A DNA stretch of 64,000 nt from CAVXYG01 sp963766005 (GCA_963766005.1 CAVXYG010000001.1:107927-171926); one strand, 5' to 3'. Positions 27,598-36,903 are shown, numbered from the stretch's first letter. Notes: generated from the sequence alone by a model not told the origin. Numbers and translations: made by a program.

Positions 27598-28358
27598 GCC
27601 GTGGCCCCCGCGGCGGAGTACTTCTCGTAGCCGGACTCCTCCAGCTCCTCGGCGAGCTCCGCGCCGCCCTGGGCGACGATCCGACCGCCGGCGAACACAT
27701 GCACGAAGTCGGGCTTCACGTAGCGCAGGATCCGGGTGTAGTGCGTGATGAGCAGCACGCCGGTCTCCCCGGTGGCCCGCACGCGGTTGATCCCCTCGGA
27801 GACGACCTTGAGCGCGTCGACGTCCAGGCCGGAATCGGTCTCGTCGAGGATCGCGACCTTCGGCTGGAGCAGCTCCAGCTGCAGGATCTCGTGGCGCTTC
27901 TTCTCACCGCCGGAGAAGCCCTCGTTGATGTTGCGCTGGGCGAAGGCCGGGTCGATCGCCAGGCCCTCCATGGCACCGCGCATCTCCTTCAGCCAGAGCC
28001 GCAGCTTCGGCGCCTCGCCGCGGATCGCCGTGACCGACGTGCGCAGGAAGTTGGAGACCGAGACGCCGGGCACCTCGACCGGGTACTGCATCGCCAGGAA
28101 CAACCCGGCGCGTGCCCGCTCATCGACGCTCATCTCGAGCACATCCTCGCCGTCGAGCGTGATCGTGCCCGCGGTGATCGTGTACTTCGGATGGCCGGCC
28201 ACGGCATAGGCCAGCGTGGACTTGCCGGAGCCGTTCGGCCCCATCAGGGCATGGGTCTCGCCGGAGCGGACGGCGAGGTCGACCCCGCGCAGGATCTCGC
28301 GCTCCTCGCCGTCGGCCTCGACGGTGACGTGCAGATCCCGGATCTCCAGGACGCTCAT
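27594..28358 (-). CDS. sufC: SufC iron-sulfur assembly ATPase
   Basis: 254 residues from ATG at 28358, with GAAGGAGA upstream; the longer frame would overlap the Rieske gene. Walker A is GPNGSGKST, the signature FSGGEKKRHEILQ is the SufC form, and Walker B is VAILDETDSGLD. SufC powers the SufBCD scaffold. It lies 22 bases after the Rieske gene and overlaps sufS by four bases. Confidence 0.96.
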   Translation of the reverse strand: MSVLEIRDLHVTVEADGEEREILRGVDLAVRSGETHALMGPNGSGKSTLAYAVAGHPKYTITAGTITLDGEDVLEMSVDERARAGLFLAMQYPVEVPGVSVSNFLRTSVTAIRGEAPKLRLWLKEMRGAMEGLAIDPAFAQRNINEGFSGGEKKRHEILQLELLQPKVAILDETDSGLDVDALKVVSEGINRVRATGETGVLLITHYTRILRYVKPDFVHVFAGGRIVAQGGAELAEELEESGYEKYSAAGATA

Positions 28359-28380
28359 CTGCTGTTCTCCTTCTGGTCGG

Positions 28381-28704
28381 TCAGGCGACCGACACCGCGA
28401 CGGTGTCGTTGCCCTCGGCATCGGTGATGATCTCGGTGGCGTAGGTGGCGATCGGCTCCCAGGCCGGTGGGCCGGACGGCTCGCCGGTCCGCAGGTCGAA
28501 TCTGCTGCCGTGCAGCCAGCACTCGATGGATCCGTCCACGACATCGCCGGTGGACAGGGAGACCTCGGCGTGGCTGCAGACATCGGACAAGGCGTAGACC
28601 TGCTCGCCCTGGCGGACCAGCACGATGTCCTCCCCCGCCACCTGGACCACGCGGGGCTTGGCCTCGGCGAGGTCGGCGAGTCGGCAGACCGGCTGCATCG
28701 TCAC
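28381..28704 (-). CDS. Rieske [2Fe-2S] ferredoxin in the suf operon
   Basis: 107 residues. The Rieske ligands are in CSHAEVSLS (C-x-H) and CWLHGSRF (C-x2-H), with the surrounding fold of a bacterial Rieske ferredoxin, as in dioxygenase electron carriers. Its conserved place between sufD and sufC in actinomycetes suggests it supplies electrons or serves in cluster assembly, not in ring hydroxylation. It overlaps sufD by four bases. Starts at 28704 or 28698 are both possible. Confidence 0.92.
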   Translation of the reverse strand: MTMQPVCRLADLAEAKPRVVQVAGEDIVLVRQGEQVYALSDVCSHAEVSLSTGDVVDGSIECWLHGSRFDLRTGEPSGPPAWEPIATYATEIITDAEGNDTVAVSVA

Positions 28705-29900
28705 TCCTCCGTCTCGGCCGGCGCGAAGATCTCCGCGTACTGCTCCATCACGGCAGCGTCCTCACCGGCGTTCAGGGTGGCGAGCTCGGCGTCGATGGCA
28801 TGCAGGACCTCGTCGCGGACCTGCTCGGAGCCGATGCGGCGCACGACGTCGGCGAAGAAGCCGCGCACGACCAGTCGACGGGCAACCGGGGCCGGGATTC
28901 CGCGCGCCTGGAGGTAGAACAGTTGGTCGTCGTCGAACCTGCCCGTGGCCGAGGCATGGCCGGCCCCGACAACGTCGCCGGTCTCGATTTCGAGGTTCGG
29001 CACCGAGTCGGCGCGCGCCCCACCGGTGAGCAGCAGGTTGCGGTTGAGCTCGTAGGTGTCGGTCCCCACGGCCTCGGGCCGGATGATGACATCGCCGATC
29101 CACACCGCGTGCGCCCCGTTGCCGGCCAGCGCGCCCTTGTAGGCCACGTTGCTGCGGCAGTGCGGCGCGGCATGGTCCACCAGGATGCGGTGCTCGATGT
29201 GCTGGCCGGATTCGGCGAGGTAGGCACCGATGAGGTCGACGTCGCCCCCCGGTCCGGCGTAGTCGACCGTCTGCACCAGGCGGACCGCGCTGCCGTTGAG
29301 CGTCGCGACGATGCCGCGGAAGACCGAGTCCCGACCCACCTTGGCTGCCAGGTGGCCGCCGTGCACGCTGTCGTCGGCCCAGTTCTGCACCGAGACGAAA
29401 TCGACATGCGCGCCGTCGCCGGTCACCACCGAGACATGCGCCCCGTATTGGGCGCTGCCGGTGTGCTCCATGACGATCGTGGCGCGCGCGTTGGCGCCGA
29501 CCTCGATGAGGACGCTGCCCCAGGCGACGTGCGCCGCGTCCGTGCCGTGCAGCCGCAGCACGGCCGGATCGGCGAGATCCGCGCCCGCTGGCACGCTCAC
29601 CAGCACCGTCTCACCGGCATGCTTGGCCGCCAGCACCGCAATGCGGTCCACCGGTGCGCTGGCCGCTCGGGCCTCCGCCTGCGCCGGCGTCAGCGACGAC
29701 ACGGTGACGCCCGCCGGCAGGTCGGTGGACCACTCCAGAGCGCCGGTGGCCGCAGCGTCGTCCAGCAGCGCCTTGAAGCGCGCCTTCGGCGTGAAGCGCC
29801 AGGCCTCCTCGCGGCCGGTGGGGACCGCGAAGTCGGCGACGTCGAACGATCGTTTCGTGACCAGATGCTGCGTGGCCACCGGGTTGTCGGATACCCCCAT
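28701..29900 (-). CDS. sufD: SufD scaffold subunit
   Basis: 399 residues from ATG at 29900. The N-terminal segment VPTGREEAWRFTPKARF and the beta-helix core with IEHRILVDHAAPHCRSNVAYKGALAG and DDDQLFYLQARGIPAPVARRLVVRGFF are SufD hallmarks. It forms the SufBC2D complex. It starts one base after the sufB stop and overlaps the Rieske gene by four bases. Confidence 0.95.
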   Translation of the reverse strand: MGVSDNPVATQHLVTKRSFDVADFAVPTGREEAWRFTPKARFKALLDDAAATGALEWSTDLPAGVTVSSLTPAQAEARAASAPVDRIAVLAAKHAGETVLVSVPAGADLADPAVLRLHGTDAAHVAWGSVLIEVGANARATIVMEHTGSAQYGAHVSVVTGDGAHVDFVSVQNWADDSVHGGHLAAKVGRDSVFRGIVATLNGSAVRLVQTVDYAGPGGDVDLIGAYLAESGQHIEHRILVDHAAPHCRSNVAYKGALAGNGAHAVWIGDVIIRPEAVGTDTYELNRNLLLTGGARADSVPNLEIETGDVVGAGHASATGRFDDDQLFYLQARGIPAPVARRLVVRGFFADVVRRIGSEQVRDEVLHAIDAELATLNAGEDAAVMEQYAEIFAPAETEE

Positions 29901-29901
29901 G

Positions 29902-31311
29902 TCAGCCGACCGCTCCTTCCATCTGCAGTTCGATGAGCCGGTTGAGCTCCAGTGCGTACTCCATCGGCAGTTCGCGCGCGATCGGCTCAATGAAGCCGCG
30001 CACGATCATCGCCATCGCCTCGTCCTCGGGCACCCCGCGGCTCATGAGGTAGAACAGCTGGTCCTCGCTGACCTTGCTCACCGTGGCCTCGTGCCCCATC
30101 GAGACGTCGTCCTCGCGGACGTCGACATAGGGGTAGGTGTCGGAGCGCGACACGTCGTCCACGAGCAGGGCGTCGCAGCGGACCGTGCTGGCCGAGTGGT
30201 GCGCGCCCTTCTGGATCTGCACCAGCCCGCGGTAGGAGGACCGCCCGCCGCCGCGCGCGACCGACTTGCTGACGATGGAGCTGGAGGTGTGCGGGGCGGC
30301 GTGCACCATCTTGGAACCGGCGTCCTGGTGCTGGTCCGGCCCGGCGAACGCCACCGACAGCGTCTCGCCCTTGGCGTGCGGACCCATCAGCCACACTGCC
30401 GGGTACTTCATCGTCACCTTGGAGCCGAGATTGCCGTCGATCCACTCCATCGTCGCGCCCTCGTGGGCGAAGGCCCGCTTGGTCACGAGGTTGTAGACGT
30501 TGGTGGACCAGTTCTGGATGGTCGTGTACCGGCAGCGGGCACCCTTCTTCACCACGATCTCGACCACCGCCGAGTGCAGCGAGTCGGTGGAGTAGATCGG
30601 CGCGGTGCACCCCTCGACGTAGTGCACGTAGGCGTCCTCGTCGACGAGGATCAGGGTTCGCTCGAACTGGCCCATGTTCTCGGTGTTGATGCGGAAGTAG
30701 GCCTGGAGCGGGATCTCGACGTGCACGCCCTTGGGCACGTAGATGAACGAGCCGCCGGACCAGACGGCCGTGTTCAGGGCGGCGAACTTGTTATCCCCTG
30801 CCGGGATCACCGAGGCGAAGTACTCCTTGAAGAGGTCCTCGTGCTCCCGCAGGCCGGTATCGGTGTCGAGGAAGATGACGCCCTGCTCCTCGAGGTCCTC
30901 GCGAATCTTGTGGTAGACGACCTCGGACTCGTACTGCGCGGCGACTCCGGCGACGAGCCGCTGCTTCTCGGCCTCCGGGATGCCCAGCCTGTCGTAGGTG
31001 TTCTTGATGTCCTCCGGCAGATCCTCCCAGGAGGCAGCCTGCTTCTCGGTGGAGCGGACGAAGTACTTGATCGTGTCGAAGTTGATGCCGGACAGGTCTG
31101 CGCCCCACGTGGGCATGGGCTGCTTCTGGAACAGGCGCAGGCCCTTCAGCCGCATCTGCAGCATCCACTCCGGCTCGTTCTTCAGCGCGCTGATCTCGCG
31201 CACCACGGCTTCCGAGAGGCCGCGCTTGGCCAAGGCGCCCGCCACATCCTTGTCGTGCCAGCCGTACTCGTAGTTGCCGAGGCCCTCGAGTTGATCGGTC
31301 GATGAACTCAT
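29902..31311 (-). CDS. sufB: SufB scaffold subunit
   Basis: 469 residues from ATG at 31311. Typical SufB sequence: YEYGWHDKDVAGALAKRGL, EPEWMLQMRLKGLRLF, SGGSFIYVPKGVHVEIPLQAYFR, EGCTAPIYSTDSLHSAVVEI, and the C-terminal EDQLFYLMSRGVPEDEAMAMIVRGF. It is the main platform for nascent Fe-S clusters. The start overlaps the sufR stop by four bases. The longer open frame upstream lies inside sufR and is rejected. Confidence 0.97.
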   Translation of the reverse strand: MSSSTDQLEGLGNYEYGWHDKDVAGALAKRGLSEAVVREISALKNEPEWMLQMRLKGLRLFQKQPMPTWGADLSGINFDTIKYFVRSTEKQAASWEDLPEDIKNTYDRLGIPEAEKQRLVAGVAAQYESEVVYHKIREDLEEQGVIFLDTDTGLREHEDLFKEYFASVIPAGDNKFAALNTAVWSGGSFIYVPKGVHVEIPLQAYFRINTENMGQFERTLILVDEDAYVHYVEGCTAPIYSTDSLHSAVVEIVVKKGARCRYTTIQNWSTNVYNLVTKRAFAHEGATMEWIDGNLGSKVTMKYPAVWLMGPHAKGETLSVAFAGPDQHQDAGSKMVHAAPHTSSSIVSKSVARGGGRSSYRGLVQIQKGAHHSASTVRCDALLVDDVSRSDTYPYVDVREDDVSMGHEATVSKVSEDQLFYLMSRGVPEDEAMAMIVRGFIEPIARELPMEYALELNRLIELQMEGAVG

Positions 31312-31970
31312 CGCGCTGCCTTTCCTGTGGTGGGGCGTTGCCGATTGCGGTCGGGAGCGACGGCGGTGGTGCAGACCCCGTCGCCGTGGGCGATCGTCGC
31401 CAGGCGAATCACATGGCGACCCAGGACGCGGCCGATGGCTTCGGTCTCCGCCTCGCACAGCTGCGGGAATTCCGCAGCGACGTGGCCGACCGGGCAGTGA
31501 TGCTGGCACAGCTGGCTCGGCTCGCCCGCAGCGCCCTCGGTGACGCTGGCGGCGAACCCGTCGACGGTCATGCGCTCGGCGAGGCCGCGCAGATCCTCGG
31601 CACCGGCGTAGCGCTGCTGCATGCCCCGGGCGCGGTGCTGGGCGAACTGCTCGATCTGGTCCGCTCCGCCCTGCTCGGCCATGAAGCGCAGCGCTTCGCC
31701 GGCGAGGTCGTCATAGGACTGCTCGAAGACGTCTCGGCCGGCTTCGGTCACGAAATACACCCGCGCGGGCCTGCCGCGGGTACGAGCGGGGCGCGGACCG
31801 AAGGGCGGATGCTCGCCGGCGTCGATGAGTCCGTCGTGCACCAGCTGGTCGAGGTGGCGGCGCACCGCCTGGGCGGAAAGGCCCAGTTTGTCGGCCAGCG
31901 CCGGCGCCGTGGCCGGGCCGTCCTGCAGCAGGACGCGCGCGACCCGGGCAGCACCATCGGTGATACCCAT
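31308..31970 (-). CDS. sufR: SufR iron-sulfur-sensing transcriptional repressor
   Basis: 220 residues from ATG at 31970 (MGITDGAARVARVLLQDGP); an in-frame TTG at 31994 lies inside the palindrome and is unlikely. A winged helix (APALADKLGLSAQAVRRHLDQLVHDGLI) leads, followed by a dimer region and four cysteines at about 155, 159, 172 and 200 (LCQHHCPVGH, LCEAE, GVC), the likely [4Fe-4S] ligands. SufR represses suf when clusters are plentiful. It is the first gene of the operon and overlaps sufB by four bases, so autoregulation is expected. Confidence 0.93.
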   Translation of the reverse strand: MGITDGAARVARVLLQDGPATAPALADKLGLSAQAVRRHLDQLVHDGLIDAGEHPPFGPRPARTRGRPARVYFVTEAGRDVFEQSYDDLAGEALRFMAEQGGADQIEQFAQHRARGMQQRYAGAEDLRGLAERMTVDGFAASVTEGAAGEPSQLCQHHCPVGHVAAEFPQLCEAETEAIGRVLGRHVIRLATIAHGDGVCTTAVAPDRNRQRPTTGKAAR

Positions 31971-31993
31971 TCGCTGCGACCCCACGATTTGCA

Positions 31994-32034
31994 CAACATC
32001 ATTGTTGCGGAAATACGCCCTGGCGCAACACCCA
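31994..32034 (-). promoter_or_regulatory. candidate SufR operator with nested inverted repeats
   Basis: CAACATCATTGTTG (31994-32007) holds perfect CAACA/TGTTG arms, and GTTGCG (32004-32009) pairs with CGCAAC (32024-32029). Both lie just upstream of the sufR start in a locally AT-richer stretch. Placement fits an autoregulatory operator. Confidence 0.5.
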
Positions 32035-32221
32035 GACGTGTGACGTCGGCGACGCCTGGCACCAGATGGCGCTGGACACCGCGATCACGGCGTCCGCGGG
32101 CGGGTCGAGCAGCGTGGATACCTTGGGTGTTGCCGGCGGCGGGCGCGCCTCGCTCGGGCGCAGTTCGGAACGGGTCCAGGTGCCGTTTGGGTGCGTCGGC
32201 AGCGGCGTTCCGAGGGGGTCG

Positions 32222-33496
32222 TCAGCCGCCAGCGCCCTCGGCGCGCAGCGCGTCCAGGAGCACCTGCCCGGACATGCCCGTCGACACCGTCACATGCACG
32301 TGGTCCATGTGGTTCGACGTCCAGTCGCCGCGGTCGGCCATGGCGCGCCACTCCTCGACCGGGGCGACCGGATCCCGGCCGTTGAACCAGATCCGCTGCT
32401 CCCAGATCAGGTACATGATCCCGTAGCGGTCGGCGTTGGCCATCAGGTGCTCGGCGATCTCGTCGCCGAGGTCCGCGCCGGCCCGGCTCCGGCCCGCATC
32501 GGGAACCATCACGTCGATGGCACGACCCGTCGGATGGTCCGGATACGTGCCGCCCGCCCGGTAGCCGCCCACGGTGGCGATCTCCGGCCACCGCTGCCCG
32601 ACAACGCGCATGAGCACCACAGCGTCCCGAGTCAGCAGGCCCTCGCTCCATGGACTGCGATCGCACAGCGGGTGGTCCTTGCCCTCGCACATCGTGGCGA
32701 TGGCCCGGGCTCCGTCAGCCTCGGCGATGCCGCCGGCAGCGAGCGCCCGCTCGATGGCCAGCGACTGCTCCTCGAGGACCGCCGCGCGGCGCTGTGCGGC
32801 CAGCACCCCGGTGCGTGCCGAGGCGGCGCGCTCCCGTGCTGCCTCCAGGCTCGCCGCCAGCGCGGCCGCCTCGAAGACGGTGCGGTCCCAGGCGCCGTCG
32901 GCATGCTCGGCGAGACGCTGCGACACCGATGCCCGCCGCAACGCATCGCCGGGGTTCTCCGACTCCAGGAAGGCCTCGATCAGTGCCCACTCGGTGGGCC
33001 CCGCTGCATAGGCCTGGCGTGCGAGATTGCCCAGCTTGCGGCGGGCGGACTGCTCCTCCGAGGTGGCTGTGCGCTCGGCCTCGGCGAGGTCCTCGACAGC
33101 GGCCCTCGCCTGGGCCAGCTCCGCGTTGGCCGCCTGGGCTGCGGCGCGCGCAGTGTCGCGCTCGGCCCGGACACGGGCGAGTTCACCTGCGGCGAAGCGC
33201 GAAACCCGGGATCGCTCCGCGGCGAGCAGCGCTGCCGCTTCGAGCGCTGCTTGCTCCTCGGGGTCGAGCAGACCGGGAGGAGCGGTCTCCGGGGCCGCGC
33301 CGCCTGCCCCCGGGGCATCGGCGCCTTGCTCGTCGGGGGACGCAGCGTCGGCGACGGCGGTCACCGCCTGCTGGTCTCCCGTTCCCCCGCCGTCGGGCTG
33401 CGGCTCCCCGGCGGCAGCCGCCGGGGCTGCCAGCGATCCCGCAAGCAGCAGGGCGATCCCGCCCGCAGCAGCCTGGCGCAACGCCGTTGAACGCAC
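32222..33496 (-). CDS. secreted coiled-coil protein with C-terminal peptidoglycan-enzyme-like domain
   Basis: 424 residues from GTG at 33496, six bases after GGGGGG. A signal peptide (VRSTALRQAAAGGIALLLAGSLAAPAAAA) precedes a Gly/Pro-rich linker and a long alanine-rich coiled coil (about residues 80-250), as in cell-wall hydrolases of the RipA type. The C-terminal 130 residues hold DHPTGRAIDVMVPD and SNHMDHVHVTV, with Asp and His residues placed like the zinc ligands of M15-type peptidases (ARB_07466-like domain). It is divergent from the ABC transporter with about 90 bases between starts. A role in wall turnover is inferred. Confidence 0.8.
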   Translation of the reverse strand: MRSTALRQAAAGGIALLLAGSLAAPAAAAGEPQPDGGGTGDQQAVTAVADAASPDEQGADAPGAGGAAPETAPPGLLDPEEQAALEAAALLAAERSRVSRFAAGELARVRAERDTARAAAQAANAELAQARAAVEDLAEAERTATSEEQSARRKLGNLARQAYAAGPTEWALIEAFLESENPGDALRRASVSQRLAEHADGAWDRTVFEAAALAASLEAARERAASARTGVLAAQRRAAVLEEQSLAIERALAAGGIAEADGARAIATMCEGKDHPLCDRSPWSEGLLTRDAVVLMRVVGQRWPEIATVGGYRAGGTYPDHPTGRAIDVMVPDAGRSRAGADLGDEIAEHLMANADRYGIMYLIWEQRIWFNGRDPVAPVEEWRAMADRGDWTSNHMDHVHVTVSTGMSGQVLLDALRAEGAGG

Positions 33497-33573
33497 CTGC
33501 AACCCCCCGATCACCGCACGTGTGACTCCATTGTGCCCCCACCGCGGAGGTCGGCGGCCCTCGGCCCACGACC

Positions 33574-33579
33574 TAGACT
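33574..33579 (+). promoter_or_regulatory. -10 element, leaderless start of ABC-2 transporter operon
   Basis: TAGACT, seven bases, then ATG at 33587. Confidence 0.6.
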
Positions 33580-33586
33580 TGAGTGC

Positions 33587-34504
33587 ATGAGCGATGCCGT
33601 CGTCGTCGCCGAGTCGATCGGCAAGCAGTACGGGCACGTCACGGCGGTGGCGGAGGTGTCCCTGGCGATCCCTGCCGGCCGCATCACGGCTGTCCTGGGC
33701 CCGAACGGCGCCGGGAAGACCACGACGCTGGAGATCTGCGAAGGCTTCCGGCGGCCAGATCGTGGCCGCGTGGCGGTCTTCGGCGCCGACCCGGCACGAT
33801 TCGGTCCGGGCCAGCGGGCGCGGGTGGGCATCATGCTGCAGTCCGGCGGCGTGTGGTCGATGGCGCGACCCGCCGAGACGATCCGCCACGTGGCGTCCTT
33901 CTACGCCAGCCCCCGCGACCCCGATGCGCTGCTGGCACAGCTCTCGCTGGAGCGTGCGGCGCGCACGCCATACCGCCGGCTGTCCGGCGGCGAGCAGCAG
34001 CGCGTGAAGCTCGCCTGCGCCCTGGTGGGACGGCCCGACCTGCTCTTCCTCGACGAGCCGACCGCCGGGCTGGACCCGCACGCCCGCCGCGCGGTGTGGG
34101 ACCTGATCACGGCCGAGCGGGATCGCGGAGCGGCCGTCGTGCTGAGCACGCACCTGATGGACGAGGCCGAGCGGCTCGCCGACCGGATCGTCATCGTGCA
34201 TCGCGGACGAGTCGTCGGCGAAGGCACTCCAGGGCAGCTGACGGCCGACGGGCACGCCGATCAGGTCATCCTGGCGCCCGGCACGCGGGTGGACACCGCG
34301 GACCTGCTGACCGCTCTGCCGCCCGGGGCCACGATCGCGGAGCTGCACCCGGGCCGGTACGCGGTGCAGGCCGCCGTGTCGCCGCTCGTGCTGGCAGCCG
34401 TGAGCGCCTGGTGCGCCGACAACGGCATCCCGCAGCACGCCATTAGCATCCAGCGGCAGTCCCTGGAGGACGTCTTCCTCGCACTGACCGGGGGGTCCGT
34501 GTGA
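33587..34504 (+). CDS. ABC-2 type transporter ATP-binding protein
   Basis: 305 residues from ATG at 33587. Walker A is GPNGAGKTT, signature LSGGEQQR, Walker B LLFLDEPTAGLD, then STHLMDEAERLAD. A C-terminal domain of about 90 residues, as in DrrA-like exporters, ends SLEDVFLALTGG. It overlaps the permease gene by four bases. In mycobacteria an ABC-2 transporter lies just beyond sufR, so the neighbourhood is conserved; the substrate is not known. Confidence 0.92.
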   Translation: MSDAVVVAESIGKQYGHVTAVAEVSLAIPAGRITAVLGPNGAGKTTTLEICEGFRRPDRGRVAVFGADPARFGPGQRARVGIMLQSGGVWSMARPAETIRHVASFYASPRDPDALLAQLSLERAARTPYRRLSGGEQQRVKLACALVGRPDLLFLDEPTAGLDPHARRAVWDLITAERDRGAAVVLSTHLMDEAERLADRIVIVHRGRVVGEGTPGQLTADGHADQVILAPGTRVDTADLLTALPPGATIAELHPGRYAVQAAVSPLVLAAVSAWCADNGIPQHAISIQRQSLEDVFLALTGGSV

Positions 34505-35265
34505 GCGCGACAACGACCTCACCGGCGATCCCCGGGCGCGCCCAGACGATCGGTCGCCAGGCGCTGTTCGATCTGCGGCTGCTGCTCCGCAACGGCGAGC
34601 AGATCCTGCTCACCATCCTCATCCCCGTCGTGCTGCTCGTGGGCCTGGGCCGGACCTCGCTGGTCTCGATCGGCGACACCGAGGCGCCCCGGATCGATGT
34701 CGTCGTGCCCGGCATCATCGCGTTGGCCGTGATGTCGACGGCCTTCACCGCCCTGGCAATCGCTACCGGGTTCGACCGTCGCTCGGGGGTGCTGAAGTTC
34801 CTCGGCGCCACGCCGCTGCAGCGTTCGGGGCTGGTGTGGTCGCGCGTCCTGGCGGTGCTGGCGATGATCGCGGTGCAACTGGTGGTACTGCTGCCGATCG
34901 CGTTGGCCCTCGGATGGGATCCCGCGGGGTCGCTCCTGGCGGCTCTGCTCCTCATCTGTGCCGGCGGTGTCGCTTTCGGCACGCTCGGCGTCGCCCTGGC
35001 CGGCGTGCTGCGCGCGGAGGCAACGCTCGCGGCCGCCAACGGCATCTATCTCCTGCTTCTCCTCGGAGGCGGGGTCGTCATCCCGCTCTCCGTGCTGCCG
35101 GACCCGGTCGCTGCCGTCGCCTCGGTGCTGCCCTCGGGCGCCCTGGGCGAGGGGCTGCGGATCGTCCTGCTCGACGGCGGGATGCCCTGGCCCCAGCTGG
35201 CCGTGCTCGTGGTCTGGGCAGCCGTTGGCGGAGCAGTGGCGTCGCGAACCTTCCGGTGGGAGTAG
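34501..35265 (+). CDS. ABC-2 type transporter permease
   Basis: 254 residues from GTG at 34501. Six hydrophobic segments are seen (ILLTILIPVVLLVGLG, VVPGIIALAVMSTAFTALAI, VLAMIAVQLVVLLPIAL, LLAALLLICAGGVAFGTLG, NGIYLLLLLGGGVVIPLSVL, LAVLVVWAAVGGAVA). FDRRSGVLKFLGATPLQRS is the conserved coupling loop of ABC-2 permeases. It pairs with the preceding ATPase, with a four-base overlap. Confidence 0.92.
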   Translation: MSATTTSPAIPGRAQTIGRQALFDLRLLLRNGEQILLTILIPVVLLVGLGRTSLVSIGDTEAPRIDVVVPGIIALAVMSTAFTALAIATGFDRRSGVLKFLGATPLQRSGLVWSRVLAVLAMIAVQLVVLLPIALALGWDPAGSLLAALLLICAGGVAFGTLGVALAGVLRAEATLAAANGIYLLLLLGGGVVIPLSVLPDPVAAVASVLPSGALGEGLRIVLLDGGMPWPQLAVLVVWAAVGGAVASRTFRWE

Positions 35266-35316
35266 CACCTCGCTCGACGAGCGGCTGCGATGCACGCACA
35301 GTGATCGGGCTGCCAC

Positions 35317-35347
35317 TGCATCCAGAACGACGGTTGCCGGGGAATCC
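35317..35347 (+). promoter_or_regulatory. candidate SigK-type promoter upstream of the ECF sigma gene
   Basis: TGCATCCAGA (35317-35326), 14 bases, GGAATCC (35341-35347). The same two elements with identical spacing precede the DUF4397 gene at 42137. Read as GCATCC-N17-GGAATC, it resembles the mycobacterial SigK consensus as I recall it (CCATCC, about 17, CGAATA). The site suggests autoregulation by the sigma factor encoded next. Confidence 0.65.
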
Positions 35348-35460
35348 TTGGTGTGAGCACAACAACAGCCCTGCGGGCGGCGCCGGCGATGCCCTGGAGT
35401 GGCGTGCCACCGCTTCCACCGCCACGCTTATCTGGGGACGGATCGCACGAGGGGGGCAGG

Positions 35461-36063
35461 ATGGCGCCGTGGCAGCGCACAGCGGGATCACTTGACGAGC
35501 CCGCGACGCAGCTCGATCCGCAGATCGCCGAGCTGCAGCAGAAGTTCGCCGACGGCGACGAGCAGGCCCTAGCCGAGGCCTACGGTCGCTGGGCACGGCT
35601 GGTACGCACTGTGGCGCTGCGATCCCTGGGCGGCGATGCCGACGCGGCCGACGACGTCACGCAGGCCGTCTTCGTCTCCGCCTGGCGATCCCGCCACACC
35701 TATCGCCCCGAGCAGGGGACGTTGTCCGGCTGGCTCCTGGCCATCACCAGGCGCAGGGTGGCCGACCGTTTCGCCGCTCGCGCCAGGGAGCAGCACCTCG
35801 CCGATCAGGCCGCGCGGCTGGCCGAGGTGGGCCCGGTCGACTCTCCGGTGGATGCGGTCACCGACCGAGTGCTCATCGCCGACGAGATCGCTCAGCTCGA
35901 CCAGCCTCAGCGCAGGATCATCGAGCTGGCGTTCTACCAGGATCTGACGCACGCGCAGATCGCGAGCCTGACCGGGATTCCGCTGGGCACGGTGAAGAGC
36001 CATATCCGGCGCACTCTTGCCCGTCTGCGGCAACGATTGGAGGTGGATCATGCTGCACTGTGA
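35461..36063 (+). CDS. ECF RNA polymerase sigma factor (SigK-like, ECF19-type)
   Basis: 200 residues from ATG at 35461, which follows AGGGGGG. Region 2 reads DEQALAEAYGRWARLVRTVALRSLGGDADAADDVTQAVFVSAWRSRHTY, and region 4 ends HAQIASLTGIPLGTVKSHIRRTLARLRQRL. An in-frame GTG at 35353 lies six bases after the GGAATC of the candidate promoter and could be a leaderless start adding 36 residues. It overlaps the anti-sigma gene by 14 bases. The RskA-type partner and the promoter elements support SigK-like assignment. Confidence 0.88.
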   Translation: MAPWQRTAGSLDEPATQLDPQIAELQQKFADGDEQALAEAYGRWARLVRTVALRSLGGDADAADDVTQAVFVSAWRSRHTYRPEQGTLSGWLLAITRRRVADRFAARAREQHLADQAARLAEVGPVDSPVDAVTDRVLIADEIAQLDQPQRRIIELAFYQDLTHAQIASLTGIPLGTVKSHIRRTLARLRQRLEVDHAAL

Positions 36064-36819
36064 CGCCGACACGCTGGCGCTGGTCTCGCTGGGCGAGCCC
36101 GCGGCCGACGATGAGCGGCGGCACCTCGCCTCGTGCGTGCGCTGCCAGTCCGAACTGGACCAGAACAAGGCGGTCGTGGCATCCGGTCGCAGCGTGGTGG
36201 CCGAGGACGCGCCCACCGAGCCGCCGCCTCAGGTGTGGCAGGCGATCTCCAGCGAGCTGGGGCTGCGCCCGGACCTCGTCCCTTTCGTGCCGGAGCCCGG
36301 TGACCGCTCGGAACGTGCCGAGGTCATCGCGCTCGCAGAGTATCGGCAGCGTCGGCGGGCCGAGCGTCGACGCACCACCTGGGTTGGGGTGGCTGCGTCC
36401 GCCGTCGGCATCGCCCTGGGAGGTGTCGCCATGACGGCGATCACCGCCGAGGATCCCGGCACCGTCATCGCCGAGTCCCGGCTCTCGGTCGTCCCGATCG
36501 ACGCAGGCGGCTCGCCGTCGGCGCCGGACGACGTCAGCGGCACGGCCGCATCGTGGATACCGACGGGCAGGACTACGCGCTGGTGGACGCTCGAGGGCTT
36601 CCCGACGGGGATGGCTACTACGAGGTCTGGCTCATCAAGTCCGACCTGTCCGGCATGATCTCGCTGGGAGCGCTGACGGCCGGATCGCAAGGGCGGTTCA
36701 CGATCCCGGCGGGCACCGACCTCAGCGTGTACACCATCGTCGATGTCTCGGTCGAGCCCCTCGACGGCGACCCCGCGCACTCCAAGGAGAGCCTGCTGCG
36801 CGGCACGCTCGACGCCTGA
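36050..36819 (+). CDS. RskA-type anti-sigma factor, interrupted by one frameshift
   Basis: The first frame starts at ATG 36050 and has a zinc anti-sigma motif HLASCVRC (H25, C29, C32). A basic stretch and one membrane helix follow (TWVGVAASAVGIALGGVAMTAI). The second frame, joining near 36545, gives the outside RskA domain: GRIVDTDGQDYALVDARGL, YYEVWLIK, IPAGTDLSVYTIVDVSVEP. One base is missing near 36545. The intended protein is about 256 residues and would hold the sigma factor at the membrane until proteolysis. Overlap with the sigma gene implies coupling. Confidence 0.87.
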
Positions 36820-36903
36820 GGCCGGCCCGGAGGCACCGCCTGCCGGGGAGCCCGCGGTAGAGTCCTGTTTCGGACATACCGGACAGTCGATCGGGGACGC
36901 CGA

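Noticed and set aside
32222..34522. 766-codon frame extending the secreted coiled-coil protein upstream
   Set aside because: The extension runs antisense through the ABC ATPase. A signal peptide and a GGGGGG ribosome binding site support the start at 33496.
36865..36886. Imperfect palindrome CTGTTTCGG/CCGGACAG before the P/A-rich gene
   Set aside because: Arms are interrupted and no known operator matches; could be chance in this composition.
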